Below are positions 11,536 through 23,233 of a stretch of DNA of 64,000 nt, piece after piece; the stretch's first letter is position 1; every line of letters starts with the position of its first letter. This DNA is from Notolepis coatsorum (Eukaryota > Chordata > Actinopteri > Aulopiformes > Paralepididae). Made by a program: the position numbers and the translations under genes. The notes beneath the pieces are model-generated. The model did no database searches. It was given only the letters and a program-made list of their open reading frames with translations, and had not been told where the DNA came from. The stretch is taken from contig OZ020594.1 in assembly GCA_963971535.1 (NCBI GenBank), positions 116,595,127 to 116,659,126 of the forward strand, in the 5' to 3' direction.

Positions 11536-12324
11536 GGTATTGTAAATGAGACTACTACATAAGAGAATATATCTACTGGAATCCAGTGACAATTCCCCAC
11601 CATCGCCATCTCCTCCCTTTCTTTTTTCATGATTATTCGGACAATATGGAATATTGAACTTTATAAGACAATTGCAGTTTCCCCCCCCCCAGCCCTCTCT
11701 CTTGAGTCTATCTTCCCCGACTCCCATTAGAAGATGTGAACTTGTATGAGCTTACACACGGACAACAAACTAAAGATAATTGTGAAAGGATTTTCGTTTT
11801 GTTACTCTAAAAATTATGTATTATTTAATTAATAGCCTATACTTTGTAGACCTTAAGGGAGCGGGGAATTATCTTTACTACACACCCGAGGATATATCAG
11901 GCCCCGGTGCGCAGCGCAGATGCCCAATCCACCGCGTTCCAGAGGGCGCGCGACCAGAGGCACGGAGCAGACGGAGACTGTTGGCTCACTTCTGAGAGAC
12001 TAAGGTACTGTAAATGTGACGACTACATAAGACTACATTATGATAAGAGAATAGAGCTACTGGAATCCAGTGACAATTCCCACCACATCTCCCTCTCCTT
12101 TTTTTTCATGATTATCCGGGCAATATGGAATATTGAACTTTATAAGACAATTGCAGTTTCCCCCCCCCAGCCCTCTCTCTTGCGTCTACCTTCCCCGACT
12201 CTCATTAGAAGATGTGAACTTGTATACACACGGACAACAAACGAAAAATTATTGTGAAGGGATTTTCGTTTTGTTACTCTAAAAATGATGTATTATTTAA
12301 TTATTAGCCTATACCTTGTAGACC
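11382..12324 (+). repeat. Tandem duplication of ORF1 end and inter-ORF DNA, 2 x ~470 bp
   Basis: Unit 1 (11382-11851) and unit 2 (11852-12324) both begin 'cttaagggagc' and both contain 'gatatatcaggccccgg' and 'actaaggta'. They differ by small indels and substitutions. Unit 1 includes the ORF1 stop codon; unit 2 carries a start-less copy of the ORF1 C-terminus. Confidence 0.9.
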
Positions 12325-12624
12325 GCAAACGGTGTTTATTTTTATTTTTTATTTTTCTCAATTATTAAATATTAAACTAAGAGCCAGAAGGATGAGAACA
12401 AGGTGAAGGGCAGGCTTAAATGATCTATGGATGATAACGAATACAATATATATATTATTATTATTATTATTATTATTATGAATGATGTATTATTTAATTA
12501 ATAGCCTATACCTTGTAGACCGCAAACAGTGTTTATTTTTATTTTATTTTTCTCAATTATTAAATATTAAACTAAGAGCCAGAAGGATGAGAAATGATCT
12601 ATGGATGATAACAAATACAAGTTA

Positions 12625-12696
<72 letters not shown>

Positions 12697-12697
12697 G
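12285..12697 (+). repeat. Second tandem duplication with (ATT)n arrays
   Basis: A ~195-bp unit beginning 'aatgatgtattatttaatt' occurs at 12285-12479 and again from 12480. Each ends in an (ATT)n run, about 10 units in the first and about 25 in the second (12620-12696). The AT-rich runs yield a poly-isoleucine pseudo-ORF. Confidence 0.88.
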
Positions 12698-13965
12698 AAA
12701 AAAGAAAAGAAAAGTCCTCATTATTCTCTTGAGTATGAGTAGTGTGTGTAGGCATGTTTATGTATATATCTTCTTTTTTTATTACATTTTTATAATTAGG
12801 AATGGGTGCATGTGTGCATGCATATGTATGTGTGTATGTGTATATATATGCACAGGTTTATGTGGGTATAGTGTGGTGATGTGTGTAGCATTGTCATACG
12901 TGCGTGGTGTGTGGGCATGCATACCTGCATGCATGCAAGCAGACAGGGCCGGTTCTGGCTTTTTGGGGGCCCTAAAAAAAAGTTGTATGGGGCCCCCTGA
13001 ACGTTAAGAAGATATATTTATACTATTATTGTTTTTCCTTCTCTCTTCTTTTCTTGAGCATATAGGTACTTTCACTCAACGCACAAGAGTGCTTGGCTAC
13101 CAATAGAGACTTGTCATTTTAATTTAAAAAAAAAAAAAAAAAAAAAAAGAGAGGCTAAAACGGCAGTTTAGGGACACTATACATGCACATAATGGTGATT
13201 GGTGTTGGTATGGGGGGTATGTGTTATGTGTGCTCACATGTGGGTGCAATGCATGTGAGCGTATGCACATGAGTGTAGGTATGACATATGGTTACCCTTC
13301 CCCGTATTGGTGTTAGTTGCTGTGTGTGTGTGTGTGTGTGTGAGTCGGTATGTATGTAGTTTTGTGTATATGTATGCATGCCGGTATATACTACGACTAT
13401 TATTATAATCTATGCTTTGAATGGTATTAGAGATCTATGTGAGCTATAGAGATTAGAGACATGTCTGGAGGGGAGGGTGCTGTTGATTGTTGTGTGTGTA
13501 TGTATGTATGTATGTATGTATGTATGCGTAGTATCGTGTATATGTATGCATACCTGCATATACTATGACTATTATTATAATCTATTCTTTGAATTGTATT
13601 GGAGATATACTTGAGTTACACAAATTAGCTATAGAGAAATTATTGGAGGGACTGTGCACCCGCATGCCGTCTACCATGCAGATATGGGCAACCTTTTGTC
13701 CCATAACTATAGCCACACTCACCACCTTGTGGCAGGGGTTACTTAATGATAACCCCTCTTTCCACATAACCTTAATAATGTGGAATATCTCCTGTAACCG
13801 GTTAGAGGTTGCAGAAATTGGAAGTTCACTGTTGGGTGTTATGTTTGTGTTTTATGTTTGTGTTCTTGTACACAAAGTTTCAGTTATCTATGTTTTTTTA
13901 ATTTTTATTTTTTTGGTTAAAGGTTTTGAATACATATATAAGAAAAGAGCCTCAAAAGCAGTGCA
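12698..13965 (+). other. L1 inter-ORF region, remaining 1.3 kb
   Basis: This GT-rich and TATG-rich DNA has a poly(A) run near 13123-13148, a (TG)n run near 13320 and a (TATG)n run near 13498-13526. A phrase at 12945-13010, starting 'cagggccggttctgg' and rich in 'ggggccc', resembles a hAT-type terminus, but no partner end was found. No protein-coding signal. Confidence 0.5.
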
Positions 13966-16900
13966 ATGGGGACACTTAAATTAATCTCTCTCAATACAAA
14001 TGGCCTAAATAACCCAATAAAAAGGAAGAGGATACTGCAAAAACTTAAGAAGGAAGGAGGAGAAATAATCTTCCTTCAGGAAACGCACTTGACCAAAGTG
14101 GAACATGCAAAGTTGGAGAAATTAGCCTCAGCCCAAGTATTCTTCTCCTCTCACACATCAGCAAAAAGAGGAGTGGCAATCCTCATAAAAAATAACCTCA
14201 CTTTTAATAAAGAAAAATGTATTAGAGATAAGGAAGGAAGATATGTTTTGGTTACGGGGGAAATAGAAGAACAACAAATAACTTTGATTAATGTCTATAA
14301 TCCGCCTGGAAAAGGAGCAGATCTAATGAAAATAATCGTATCCTTGATAATGACAGAGGTGAAGGGAACACTCATAATGGGGGGAGACTTCAACTTGGTG
14401 ATGAATCGGAAGGTAGACACCCAAAGTAGAATAAAACATAAATCGGAACAAGCGGCAGTGTTATTAAGAAAAACCCAAATAGAGTTGGGACTTTTGGATG
14501 TTTGGCGTTGTCTACATCCCCAAGGCAAGGCCTTCACCTTTTATTCCAATGCACATAAGGTCTATTCAAGACTAGATTACTTCTTTATGTTTAAAAATGA
14601 GATTTCAAAGGTCACAAAATGTGAAATATTACCTATAACTATAGCAGACCATGCACCAATCATAATGGAATTAAACTTGAAGATGGAACGAGGGGAAACG
14701 ATTTGGAGGTTAAACAACTCCCTATTTGGCGACCAGGACTTCAAGGAGAAAATAAAACATAGCATGAAGTCTTACTTTGAGATCAATGACAATGGAGAAG
14801 TGACATCCACAATACTGTGGGAAGCTGCAAAAGCAACAATACGAGGAGAAATCATAACATATTCATCCTGGAAAAAGAAGCAAAGAGATAGAGAAAAGAT
14901 GGTACTGGAAAACAAAGTAAAAAAACTACAAGAAGAACATGAGAAAGGGAGGAACAAAGAAGTACAGATACAATTGAACGAAGCTAAAAAAGCATTGGAA
15001 ACTATAGAAATACATGACATTGAAAAGAATCTCATGCTCTGTAGGCAAACATATTATGACAACAGCCCAAAAGCACTGAAAATATTAGCATTTAAACTAA
15101 AGAAACAGAAAGAAAAAACTGCAATAGCCACTATTATGGATAACAACTCCACATATAAGAGGGGGAAATCGAAAATAGCATTATGTTTTAAGGATTATTA
15201 TCAAAACCTCTACACTCCAGAAGTAATAGGTGTGGACCCACAGAAAATTAAACAATACCTAGATATTTTAAACCTTCCCACAGTGTCCGTTAAACAAAAT
15301 AATGAATTAGTACAACCAATAGTAGAGACAGAAATCCTAAAGGTCATCCAGAAGGGTAAACCGGGAAAAAGTCCTGGAAGTGATGGATTTACTTACGAAT
15401 TCTACAGGGAGTTTAGATACCTAGTTACTCCCATCTTATGTAGAGTTTTTAATGAGATCCTACAAACAGGAAACTGGCCGGACACATGGAATTCTGCCAT
15501 CATTACTGTTATACCTAAAGAAGGAAAAGACCCGACAGACTGTGCATCGTATAGACCAATATCGCTCTTAAATGTAGATCAAAAATTATTCACATCAATT
15601 ATAGCAACCAGACTCTCACATATACTACCTAATATAATTAACTTGGACCAAACAGGATTCGTTAAAGATCGTCTCCTAAGCGACAATGTGCGGCGTACTC
15701 TTAATATCATTGATTATGCAGTACAAACAAAGCAACAAATGCTGACATTGACATTAGATGCTGAAAAAGCCTTTGATCGGGTGTCATGGCCCTTCATATT
15801 TGGAGTATGTGAGAATTTTGGATTCCACCAAACTTTTATTAAATTGATTAAGGGAATATATAAAGAACCTAACGCAAGAGTAAGAGTGAATGGGACACTC
15901 TCTACGAAATTTATTTTAAAAAGGGGGACAAGACAAGGGGACCCATTATCGCCCCAAATATTTGCCTTATGCATAGAACCCTTAGCCGAAAGCATAAGGA
16001 AAAATATGAGGATAAAAGGTCTCACAATAAAGGAAGATGAACATAAACTAGCACTGTACGCGGACGACATCATAGTGTATCTTACAGATATATATATTTC
16101 ACTACCGGAGTTACTCGATGAAATTACAAACTATGGAGTTCTGTCTGGATATAAGCTTAATTTAAATAAAACTGAAGCTATGGAAGTAGGTGACCACTTG
16201 GAGAAAGACTTCAAAAAACAGTTTAACTTTAAATGGGACCGAAACAAAGTGAGATATCTGGGAATAACTATACCTAATAACCTAGACAATCTACATCAGT
16301 GTAATTATGGAAGTTTGGAGAACTCTGTAAAGGAAGATCTGAATAGGTGGAAAATTGTACCTCTCACTTTATTTGAAAAAATTAATATTATTAAAATGAA
16401 CATCTTGCCACGTTTTCTATTTTTATTCCAAAACATGCCATTATACATAACACCTAAATGTTTCAACGTTTGGGAGGGGCTGCTGAGAAAATTTATATGG
16501 GATGAAAAGAAACCTAGAGTCAAACTCAAAATCTTGCAACAAAAAAAAGAAGGAGGGGGACTAGCATTACCAAATTTAATTAATTATTATTACGCAGCAC
16601 AGGTAAAACCGATTCTAATATGGATGAAAAACGAGATGAGACCCAAATGGAAGTCAATTGAGTTGAATCTAGTGGAATCACTCAGCACATTGATCTTCTC
16701 CAGATATAAAAAATACACAATTACTCTATATATAACACATTTAAAATCTGGAGGGAAATATGTAAAATAAATAAAATTAAGGAACAAGAAATGATCTGCT
16801 TAAGACAAATAGCATGGGACCCAGATTTTTCTCCAAACAGTATTGACGGTTTTTTTAAGACATGGGAAGCTAAGGGCCTCATACGTTTCTATCAAATGTA

Positions 16901-17711
16901 CAATGAAGGAGTGGATTCTTTTGAAAATGTAGCTAATAAATATGCCTGTCCTAGTAATCACTTTCACCGATACCTGCAAGTAAGAAGCTACTTAAGAGAA
17001 AAAGTCCAAATTAAAACTCTTGAAGATCTCCACCCCCTACTGAAATACATGATAAAGACTCAACAAAGCCATAACCTCAAAAATACAACTGGACAAATTT
17101 ACAAAATGCTCCAAGAAAACAAAATTGAAGATTTAAGCTATATTAAAAATAAATGGGAGAAGGAACTGAAAACAAACATACCAGATAAGGAGTGGAATCA
17201 AAGCTTTAAAGATATCTTCCATTACATAAAATCACCCTTTTGGCAGGAGTATGCTTGGAAAATAAATATGAGGTACTTTAGAACACCATAGAGTATGTCC
17301 AAATACGCACAAAATGATCCCGGCTGCTGGAGGGAGTGTGGGGAGAAGAATGCTGACCATACACATATTTTCTTTACATGTAAACAAATTCAAATCTACT
17401 GGTCAGATATTCTAGACATAATGGAACAGATGTTTAAGGAAGTGGGTATAGAAAAACATGATATACTCTTAGGAACACGCCCCAAAAACCTACAAAAAGA
17501 AGAACTATAAATTTTTTTTATTTTGAGAGCTGCAGCACTTAAACAAATTACAAGAGCTTGGAAAAAACTTGAACCCCCGAAAGTAAACAAATGGTTAGAA
17601 ACTGTAGAGGACATATATAGTATGGAAAAGGTAACCTACAAAATCAATAAGAATGAAAATATGCTGGGAAAAAGATGGGGTCTCTTTAAACTATGGAGGG
17701 GTACTAGTTGA
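13966..17711 (+). pseudogene. L1 ORF2: endonuclease-reverse transcriptase, disrupted near its C-terminus
   Basis: An APE-type endonuclease opens the frame (LISLNTNGLN, FLQETHL, GGDFNLV, SRLDYFF, DHAPI). Reverse transcriptase follows, with GKSPGSDGFTYEFY, SYRPISLLN, LDAEKAFDRVSW, TRQGDPLSPQIFAL and the catalytic LALYADDIIVY near 16049-16078. The first 934 codons are open. Near 16730 a one-base shift moves the frame, and the downstream reading (from KIWREICKINKIKEQEMICL) carries stop codons at 17289-17291 and 17508-17510. The total would be about 1245 residues, normal for L1. YADD rather than FADD, and the poly(A) tail, separate this element from the other LINEs here. Confidence 0.9.
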
Positions 17712-18257
17712 CAGACAGATCAGTCTTTAAGGAAGATTTTAAGTAACAGGAAACAGTGATGATCTACTGATCAATTGTTGGGGAACACCCCTTAGGCCTA
17801 CAGCTACTGTATACCTACAATGAAAATTCAAGCCTTTTTACTTATTATTATTATTTTATTAAAATTTTTAGTTTTTTGGTTGGTTTCTTTTTTCTATTTT
17901 CTTATTTGTTTGCTGTTATTATTGTTGTTGTCGTTTGTTGTTTTTCTTGTGTGTGTGTGGGGACGGGTAGGGATGGATGTTGGATGTATGCCGGTCCGGG
18001 ATCTATGCTGGTGCTCGCCCCTTTGTTTGTGTTTTCGTCTCCTGTTTTTTGTATGGGTGATGGGTATAAAAAAAAATAAAAATAAAAAAGTGTCAAGATT
18101 TGGAATATGCGTATGTACATTTGTGTGGGTATGTACGTATGTAGGTATGGACAGGTGCAGTTGTGTATGTGTATGTGGGTACACTTACTATACCTAAATG
18201 TAAAATGTTTTTGTTTGACACAATAAAGTATAAAAAAAAAAAAAAAACGGGGCTACC

Positions 18258-19183
18258 GTGGACAGGGTGAGCAGCTTCAAGTACCTGGGGGTCCACATCT
18301 CAGAGGATCTGACATGGTCAACACACATAGACACAGTAGTAAAGAAAGCGAAGCAGCGCCTCTACCACCTGAGACAGTTAAGGAAGTTCAGAGTATCGGG
18401 GAAGATACTCCAGTCCTTCTACTCAGGAGCTGTAGAGAGCATCTTGACCGGAAACATCACTGCCTGGTATGGGAACAGCACGGCACAGGACAAGAAGGCC
18501 CTACAGAGAGTGGTGCGCTCAGCCGAGCGTACCACGGGTATTGCGCTACCTCCCCTGCAGGCTCTATACAACAAGAGGTGCAAATCCAGAGCCTGCAGGA
18601 TAATGAAAGACCCCCACCACCCCAATAACAGCCTGTTCCAGCTGCTGAGGTCAGGCAGACGCCTGCGAACCCCAGCTACTAGGACGGAGAGGCTTAGGCT
18701 AAGCTTCTTCCCCCAGGCCATCAGAGCCTTGAACAATGAACATTGAGAGACACAGAAACTGAACTATCCACACACAAGCACACACTAGCACATACACGAC
18801 ACGCACGCTGAGCACGCTCACACACTAGCAGCCACTTTAACACTCATGCCGCACACACGCACACTTATGGCCAGAGGAAAGGCCACTTAAATTAGTATAA
18901 CATCAGGAACAGTGTATTGCACTACTAAAGCTACCTAGCATGTCCTATATGCTCTGTAAATACTATGTACAGATACCGAGATGGCACACCATGTACCTGT
19001 TTATTCCACTGTAGTTTTTATTGGATTCTATTATATGTTGTACCACTGTATTTTTATTGGATTCTATTATATGTTGTACCACTGTATTGCACATCGTCGC
19101 GGGCAAGACCAGCCGCATTTCATTGTATACCTGTATGCCGTGACAATTAAAACTCTTGACTTGACTTGACTTGACTTGACTTG
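18258..19183 (+). mobile_element. L2-B, 3' half of the interrupted L2 copy
   Basis: The L2 frame resumes after the L1 at 18258 and is open to 18746 (FKYLGVHISEDLTWSTHI, RLYHLRQLRKFRVSGK, ending RALNNEH). The 3' UTR matches the intact copy and ends in about five TTGAC units, where the intact copy ends in TTGAATC units. Just downstream (19188-19345) a ~65-bp phrase with 'gctatgcatgcttagctt' occurs three times in tandem. Confidence 0.88.
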
Positions 19184-19187
19184 TTAC

Positions 19188-19345
19188 TTAACGTTACACG
19201 GTTCGCGCTATGCATGCTTAGCTTGCTAACGATAGCAGTGTAACTTAATGTTACACACGTCGCGCTATGCATGCTTAGCTTGCTAACGTTAAGATAGGAG
19301 ATAGCAGTGTAGCTTAATGTTACACAGGTCGCTCTATGCATGCTT
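19188..19345. repeat. Three tandem ~65-bp units
   Basis: Each unit carries 'ctatgcatgctt' plus 'gtaacttaatgttacac' or a close variant; they are separated by 'gctaacg' phrases of differing length. They lie between the L2-B tail and the right end of H1. Confidence 0.75.
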
Positions 19346-20197
19346 TTTTCGAACGTTTTGTTCTCTCCGCTATGATGAGCTCTGCTCCAGCATGGACAGC
19401 ACCTCTCAAGTGCCCGTATGTGCATGTCAGTCGCACATGTAAGTAACAGCCCCGCTCCTCTGGCAGACGGAGAGAGACCGAGGGAGGAGAGATATAGAAA
19501 ACGGCCAACAAGATTAGTTCGCAACGTTTAAATTCCTTGAAAAAAAGGAGTGAAATACGAATGAAAGGGTTGAAATCAGTACTAGCAAGGGTGCCCCCAA
19601 ATATTTTTTTCTACTAGCACAGGCTATTTTTAGGTGCAATATGCTACGCCCTCGTAGCACTGTACAGCCCTGACGTTGTTGACCAAGTAACGTTAGTGCC
19701 AGCTTGCTTGCTGTTGCTGTGGCCTTGTGTTTTGAAAGCGCTCCAATCCTTACTGATTGATTGATTGAAAACTTTATTAACAGATTGCAGAATGGGTACA
19801 GTACAGTACAGCTCAATACATACAATTGTTAAGGGGATGCAGACCAGAGAAAGACTTTCGTCTTGTTTACATCAGGGTCCCCCATTTTCAATTCATCATA
19901 ACATATATGACATACACGACATACAGATAGACAGTACTGCTACATCTATACATTTATGACATATCAGATTTGCAAATACAGTACTGTTTGTGATACCAAA
20001 AGAGTCCAGAAAAGAGAGTATATACATTTGACGTAGGAACTGTACATTGGAGGGTAGGTGGGGGGGGGGGGACTGTACATTGGAGGAGGTTGGGTGGGTG
20101 GGGTGGGACACTGTACAATTGTACAAGCAAAACTGTACATTGGAATATTGACAACCATACTTGGTCATTTACTGTACATTGGGTTGGGTTAGTACAT

Positions 20198-20443
20198 TTA
20201 CATGGGCCAGTTTCGAATTGCAGTCTCCCGTAGGTGTTCTTTGAGAGTGTTTTTGAAAGTGGGTAGTGATTCACATTCCTTTACAGCTTTGGGTAGGGCG
20301 TTCCACATTGATGTGGCATAATTGCGAAACGTGTTTAGTCCCTTGTTTGAGCCGAATCTAGGTTTAACATGATTTGTGGAGCTCCCTCTGGTGTTGTGAT
20401 CGTGGTATTCACTGACCTTTGGGAAGTATTTTGACATGTACAT
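20198..20443 (-). pseudogene. LINE-A C-terminal coding segment
   Basis: About 82 codons (MSKYFPKVSEYHDHNTRGSS, then GLNTFRNYATSMWNALPKAV), ending RNWPM and a stop. Such R-G-S...F..A..WN.LP tails follow the RT in CR1/L2-group LINEs. It is cut upstream by the hAT at 20445-23233, whose TSD supplies the codons for MYM. Confidence 0.85.
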
Positions 20444-20675
20444 GCAGGGCCGCCTGGGAGAAATGCGAGGCCCTGTGCGAGATTTAACGCGAGCCCCCCC
20501 CCCCCCCCCCCCCCCCCCCCCAAAAGGTTAAAAAAAAATTATATATATATATTTTTTTTCATACAGTCAACATATTCTTAAATAATAGCGCTGCCCGAGG
20601 CGGGGCATGATACAGTCAACATATAGCAAAAGAGAGCGAGAGAGAGCTCCCGTTCTACAGTCAATATACAGTGTA

Positions 20676-21262
20676 CAGAGAGAGAGAGAGAGAGACACAT
20701 TGGAAAGAAATTGAAATGCTATTTGGCCCTAAACAGAGAGTACACAGTGGCAGAATACCTGAGCACTGTGACTGAAGATCCTTGACTATGTACAGACTCA
20801 GCGAGCACAGCCTAGCCATCGAGAAAGGCCGCCATAGGCAGACTGTGTGTGTTAGAAAGAGAGAGAGAGAGAGAGAGAACATGTGTGTTTGTCATGTGTG
20901 TGTGTGTTAGAGAGAGAGCATGTATGAGAGATCCAAAAGGACAAAGATCAACACTTAAATCCAAGAGAGAGAGAGAGAGACACACATTGGAAAGAAATTG
21001 AAATGCTATTTGGCCCTAAACAGAGAGTACACAGTGGCAGAATACCTGAGCACTGTGACTGAAGATCCTTGACTATGTACAGACTCAGCGAGCACAGCCT
21101 AGCCATCGAGAAAGGCCGCCATAGGCAGACTGTGTGTGTTAGAAAGAGAGAGAGAGAGAGAGAGCATGTGTGTTAGAGAGAGAGCATGTATGAGAGAGAG
21201 AGAGAGCATGTGTGTGTGTGTTAGAGAGAGAGCATGTATGAGAGATCCAAAAGGACAAAGAT
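20676..21262. repeat. Tandem duplication of ~300 bp with (GA)n runs
   Basis: The phrase 'cattggaaagaaattg' occurs at about 20699 and again at about 20988, and the rest of the unit (through 'gccgccataggcag' and 'gatccaaaaggac') repeats with it. The second unit has a longer GA/GT-rich run. It is internal to the hAT. Confidence 0.85.
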
Positions 21263-21664
21263 CAACACTTAAATCCAAAGAGAAGAGGGTCTATACCAGA
21301 GAAACCAAAGCAGCAAGGAGCCAATGGCCGACATCAGCTAAATAGGCTAGCCAGGTACTGTGACACCAGGCCACACACAGCTTTGGCCAACGGCCCAACG
21401 CTACCCAAGCTACACAAACGACCAAGACATTCACACACAGCACATGTCGTATCTCCAAATGTTGTGAAGTAGCATATGTTTTGCCTGGAAAAAAACATCG
21501 TTATTAACAAAACATTCGGGAGGGGAAGGAAGGAAGAGTGGGGTAATGTCATGACATTTTCATTAATCTTACCTGCACCAAGGAACGCAGGGCGAAAGGC
21601 CGCAACACAGGTCTCCACGTTGACGAAAGGCCTCTCGCTGGCGGGACAAAAATAAGCCAGAACC

Positions 21665-22374
21665 TAGGGCTGGGCGATATGGAAAAAAATCATATCGCGA
21701 TAACGATATGATAATTTTATTTTATTTCTCGATATCGATAATTATCGAATTGTTATAAGTATAAAAAAATAAAAATAAAAAAGATTTTTTTTTTATTTAT
21801 TTTTTTTAACAACAGATGTATGTTTATTTTGCAGCAATTCTTTGTCATTGCCGCCATCTTTAGTGTTACATCCCCTCACACTCCAGTTCTCAGGCTGCAG
21901 CTGGTTTAAAAGCTAAAGTAAACCGGCTTCTCTGCTGGCTGTGGCTCCAGAGGAGTTGAACAGTTCTGGCTCTGCTAGTTTATTTTCGATCTTTTGGCGC
22001 TTTTTTGGTGGACAAACCACCGCACATGTGCACTGTGACTCGTGACTGGAGTCTAGTTCTGCTAGCACACATAGCCTACTGTGTACAGACGGTTTCAAAA
22101 TGTATTTTAAATTAGAAAGCAAACAAAATAAATGGACAAGAGAAAAAGAAATCTGAATTTGGTCAGTATTGTCATTTGGACAAGCAAAGCCATTACTTTA
22201 AGTTGCAGGCAAGAAAGACAAGTCTGTCCACTGTCTCTGGTTTTAAAACTGCCCTGTTGCAAAAAAAAAAAAAAAAAAAAAAACGATTTTTCGATTTTTT
22301 TTATTTCGATATTCGATATCGATTATTAAAATATATCGCGATATTTATCGTTATCGTTATATCGCCCAGCCCTA
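21665..22374. mobile_element. hAT-type MITE of the 'tagggctgggcgatat' family, copy 1
   Basis: Termini are TAGGGCTGGGCGATATGG and, inverted, TAGGGCTGGGCGATATAAC. The 8-bp TSD is CCAGAACC (21657-21664, 22375-22382). Subterminal regions are rich in 'atatcgcgat' phrases. The copy at 51744-52446 is nearly identical, including a meaningless 69-codon frame. A more diverged relative lies at 33763-34600. Confidence 0.92.
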
Positions 22375-22450
22375 CCAGAACCCCCTGCTATTCTCACGGC
22401 TAATGTCAATGGTCGACTCGTAGCACAAGCTAACAGCTAACTCTAGCCTA

Positions 22451-22557
22451 GGCTAACTGATAGCATCAAAGTAACGTGCGCAGCCGGCAGCTAGTCGGCA
22501 GCTAGCTACGATGTTAGCTACCGGCTGCGCACGTTACTTTGATGCTATCAGTTAGCC
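22451..22557. repeat. Hairpin with 37-bp arms
   Basis: Positions 22451-22487 are the exact reverse complement of 22521-22557 ('ggctaactgatagcatc' ... 'gatgctatcagttagcc'), leaving a 33-bp loop. It lies inside the hAT but is not one of its ends; it may be a relic of another small inverted-repeat element. Confidence 0.85.
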
Positions 22558-23233
22558 AGTTAGCTCAACCCGGCTATCGCTAACCATTAGCTAACGCACT
22601 ACCACTGAAACTACAACATGAGAAAAGCAATACAGGCGCTGACACCAGGCCACACACCGTTAGCTACTAACTCCATACTACAACAGGCTACAGCTAGTCG
22701 ACCAGTTTGGCTCCAGAGAGAGAGAGAGAGAGAGAGAGATCCACGGCGGGAATATAATAGGTTGCATGAACTCACCATAACGCAGTATCAATGGTAAAGT
22801 TGGAAGGAGACTTTCTTGGCCCACGGTGTAATTTCTTCTGATCCATGCTGCTTTTGAAAAGACATCCACTCGCCTCGCTCCTCTGAATAGCGCTGAATTA
22901 GATCATCCCTGTACCTCGTGTGTCCGAGAAGAGCCCGGAAACACTATCCTAAAATCTGTAGAGCAGCAAAGCCGCAGAAACCGGAACACTGCAGTCTGCA
23001 GAGCCGCAGAGGCAGGAACAAGTCAGACACATTCTACAAACGTGTCTAATGTGAAATATATAAGCATATAAGCAAAACTAGATTTTAGGTATGTGATGAA
23101 AAGGGGCCTCACGGGAAGGGCGGCCTCGCAAAAAAGATTTTTATTTTTATTTTTATTTTTTATTTTGCGAGGCCCCCCTTCCCGCGAGGCCCTGTGCGAC
23201 CGCGCTGCTCGCACACCCCCTGAGGCGGCCCTG

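Larger units (their letters stand above)
10440..18246 (+). mobile_element. Full-length L1-type LINE inserted in L2-B, 10-11-bp TSD
   Basis: The element has a short 5' leader, an ORF1 with coiled coil, a very long inter-ORF region, an ORF2 with endonuclease and YADD reverse transcriptase, AATAAAG, and a poly(A) end at 18232-18246. It is bracketed by ACGGGGCTACC at 10429-10439 and 18247-18257, which rejoin to uninterrupted L2 coding sequence when the insert is removed. The poly(A) tail and TSD length are as expected for L1 target-primed insertion. The TSD is perfect, so the insertion is recent even though ORF2 is broken. Confidence 0.92.
7236..19672. mobile_element. hAT-like element pair of ends (H1) enclosing a 12.4-kb nest
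   Basis: The left end begins CAGGGCTGTACGCTAAGC and the right end finishes CACTGTACAGCCCTG, which are inverted matches. The first ~210 bp and last ~130 bp match the two ends of the element at 61297-62844. The outer flanks share only ACGTT (7231-7235, 19673-19677), so an 8-bp TSD is not demonstrated. Everything between about 7450 and 19540 appears to be later insertions: a LINE-type 3' repeat, a hAT, and an L2 with an L1 inside. No transposase is visible. It could instead be two solo ends brought together. Confidence 0.6.
20445..23233. mobile_element. hAT element inserted in LINE-A, 8-bp TSD
   Basis: Ends are CAGGGCCGCCTGGGAG and, inverted, CAGGGCCGCCTCAGGG. The flanks TGTACATG lie at 20437-20444 and 23234-23241. 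The interior has a poly(C) run (20497-20520), a ~300-bp tandem duplication, a nested 710-bp MITE and a 37-bp-arm hairpin. 'gcgaggccc' phrases repeat near both ends (20461, 23121, 23166, 23181), forming subterminal repeats. A short stretch near 21,568-21,640 on the minus strand looks exon-like with a GTAAGA donor, but no transposase is recognisable. Confidence 0.88.

Noticed and set aside
12482-12742. ORF rich in isoleucine
   Set aside because: Translation of an (ATT)n run in the L1 inter-ORF region.
12945-13010. Possible hAT end 'cagggccggttctgg'
   Set aside because: No matching inverted partner or duplicated flank was found within the L1 spacer.
18419-18736. Long minus-strand ORF opposite L2-B
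   Set aside because: A shadow frame of the L2 coding strand; the same shadow occurs at 29659-29976 opposite the intact copy.
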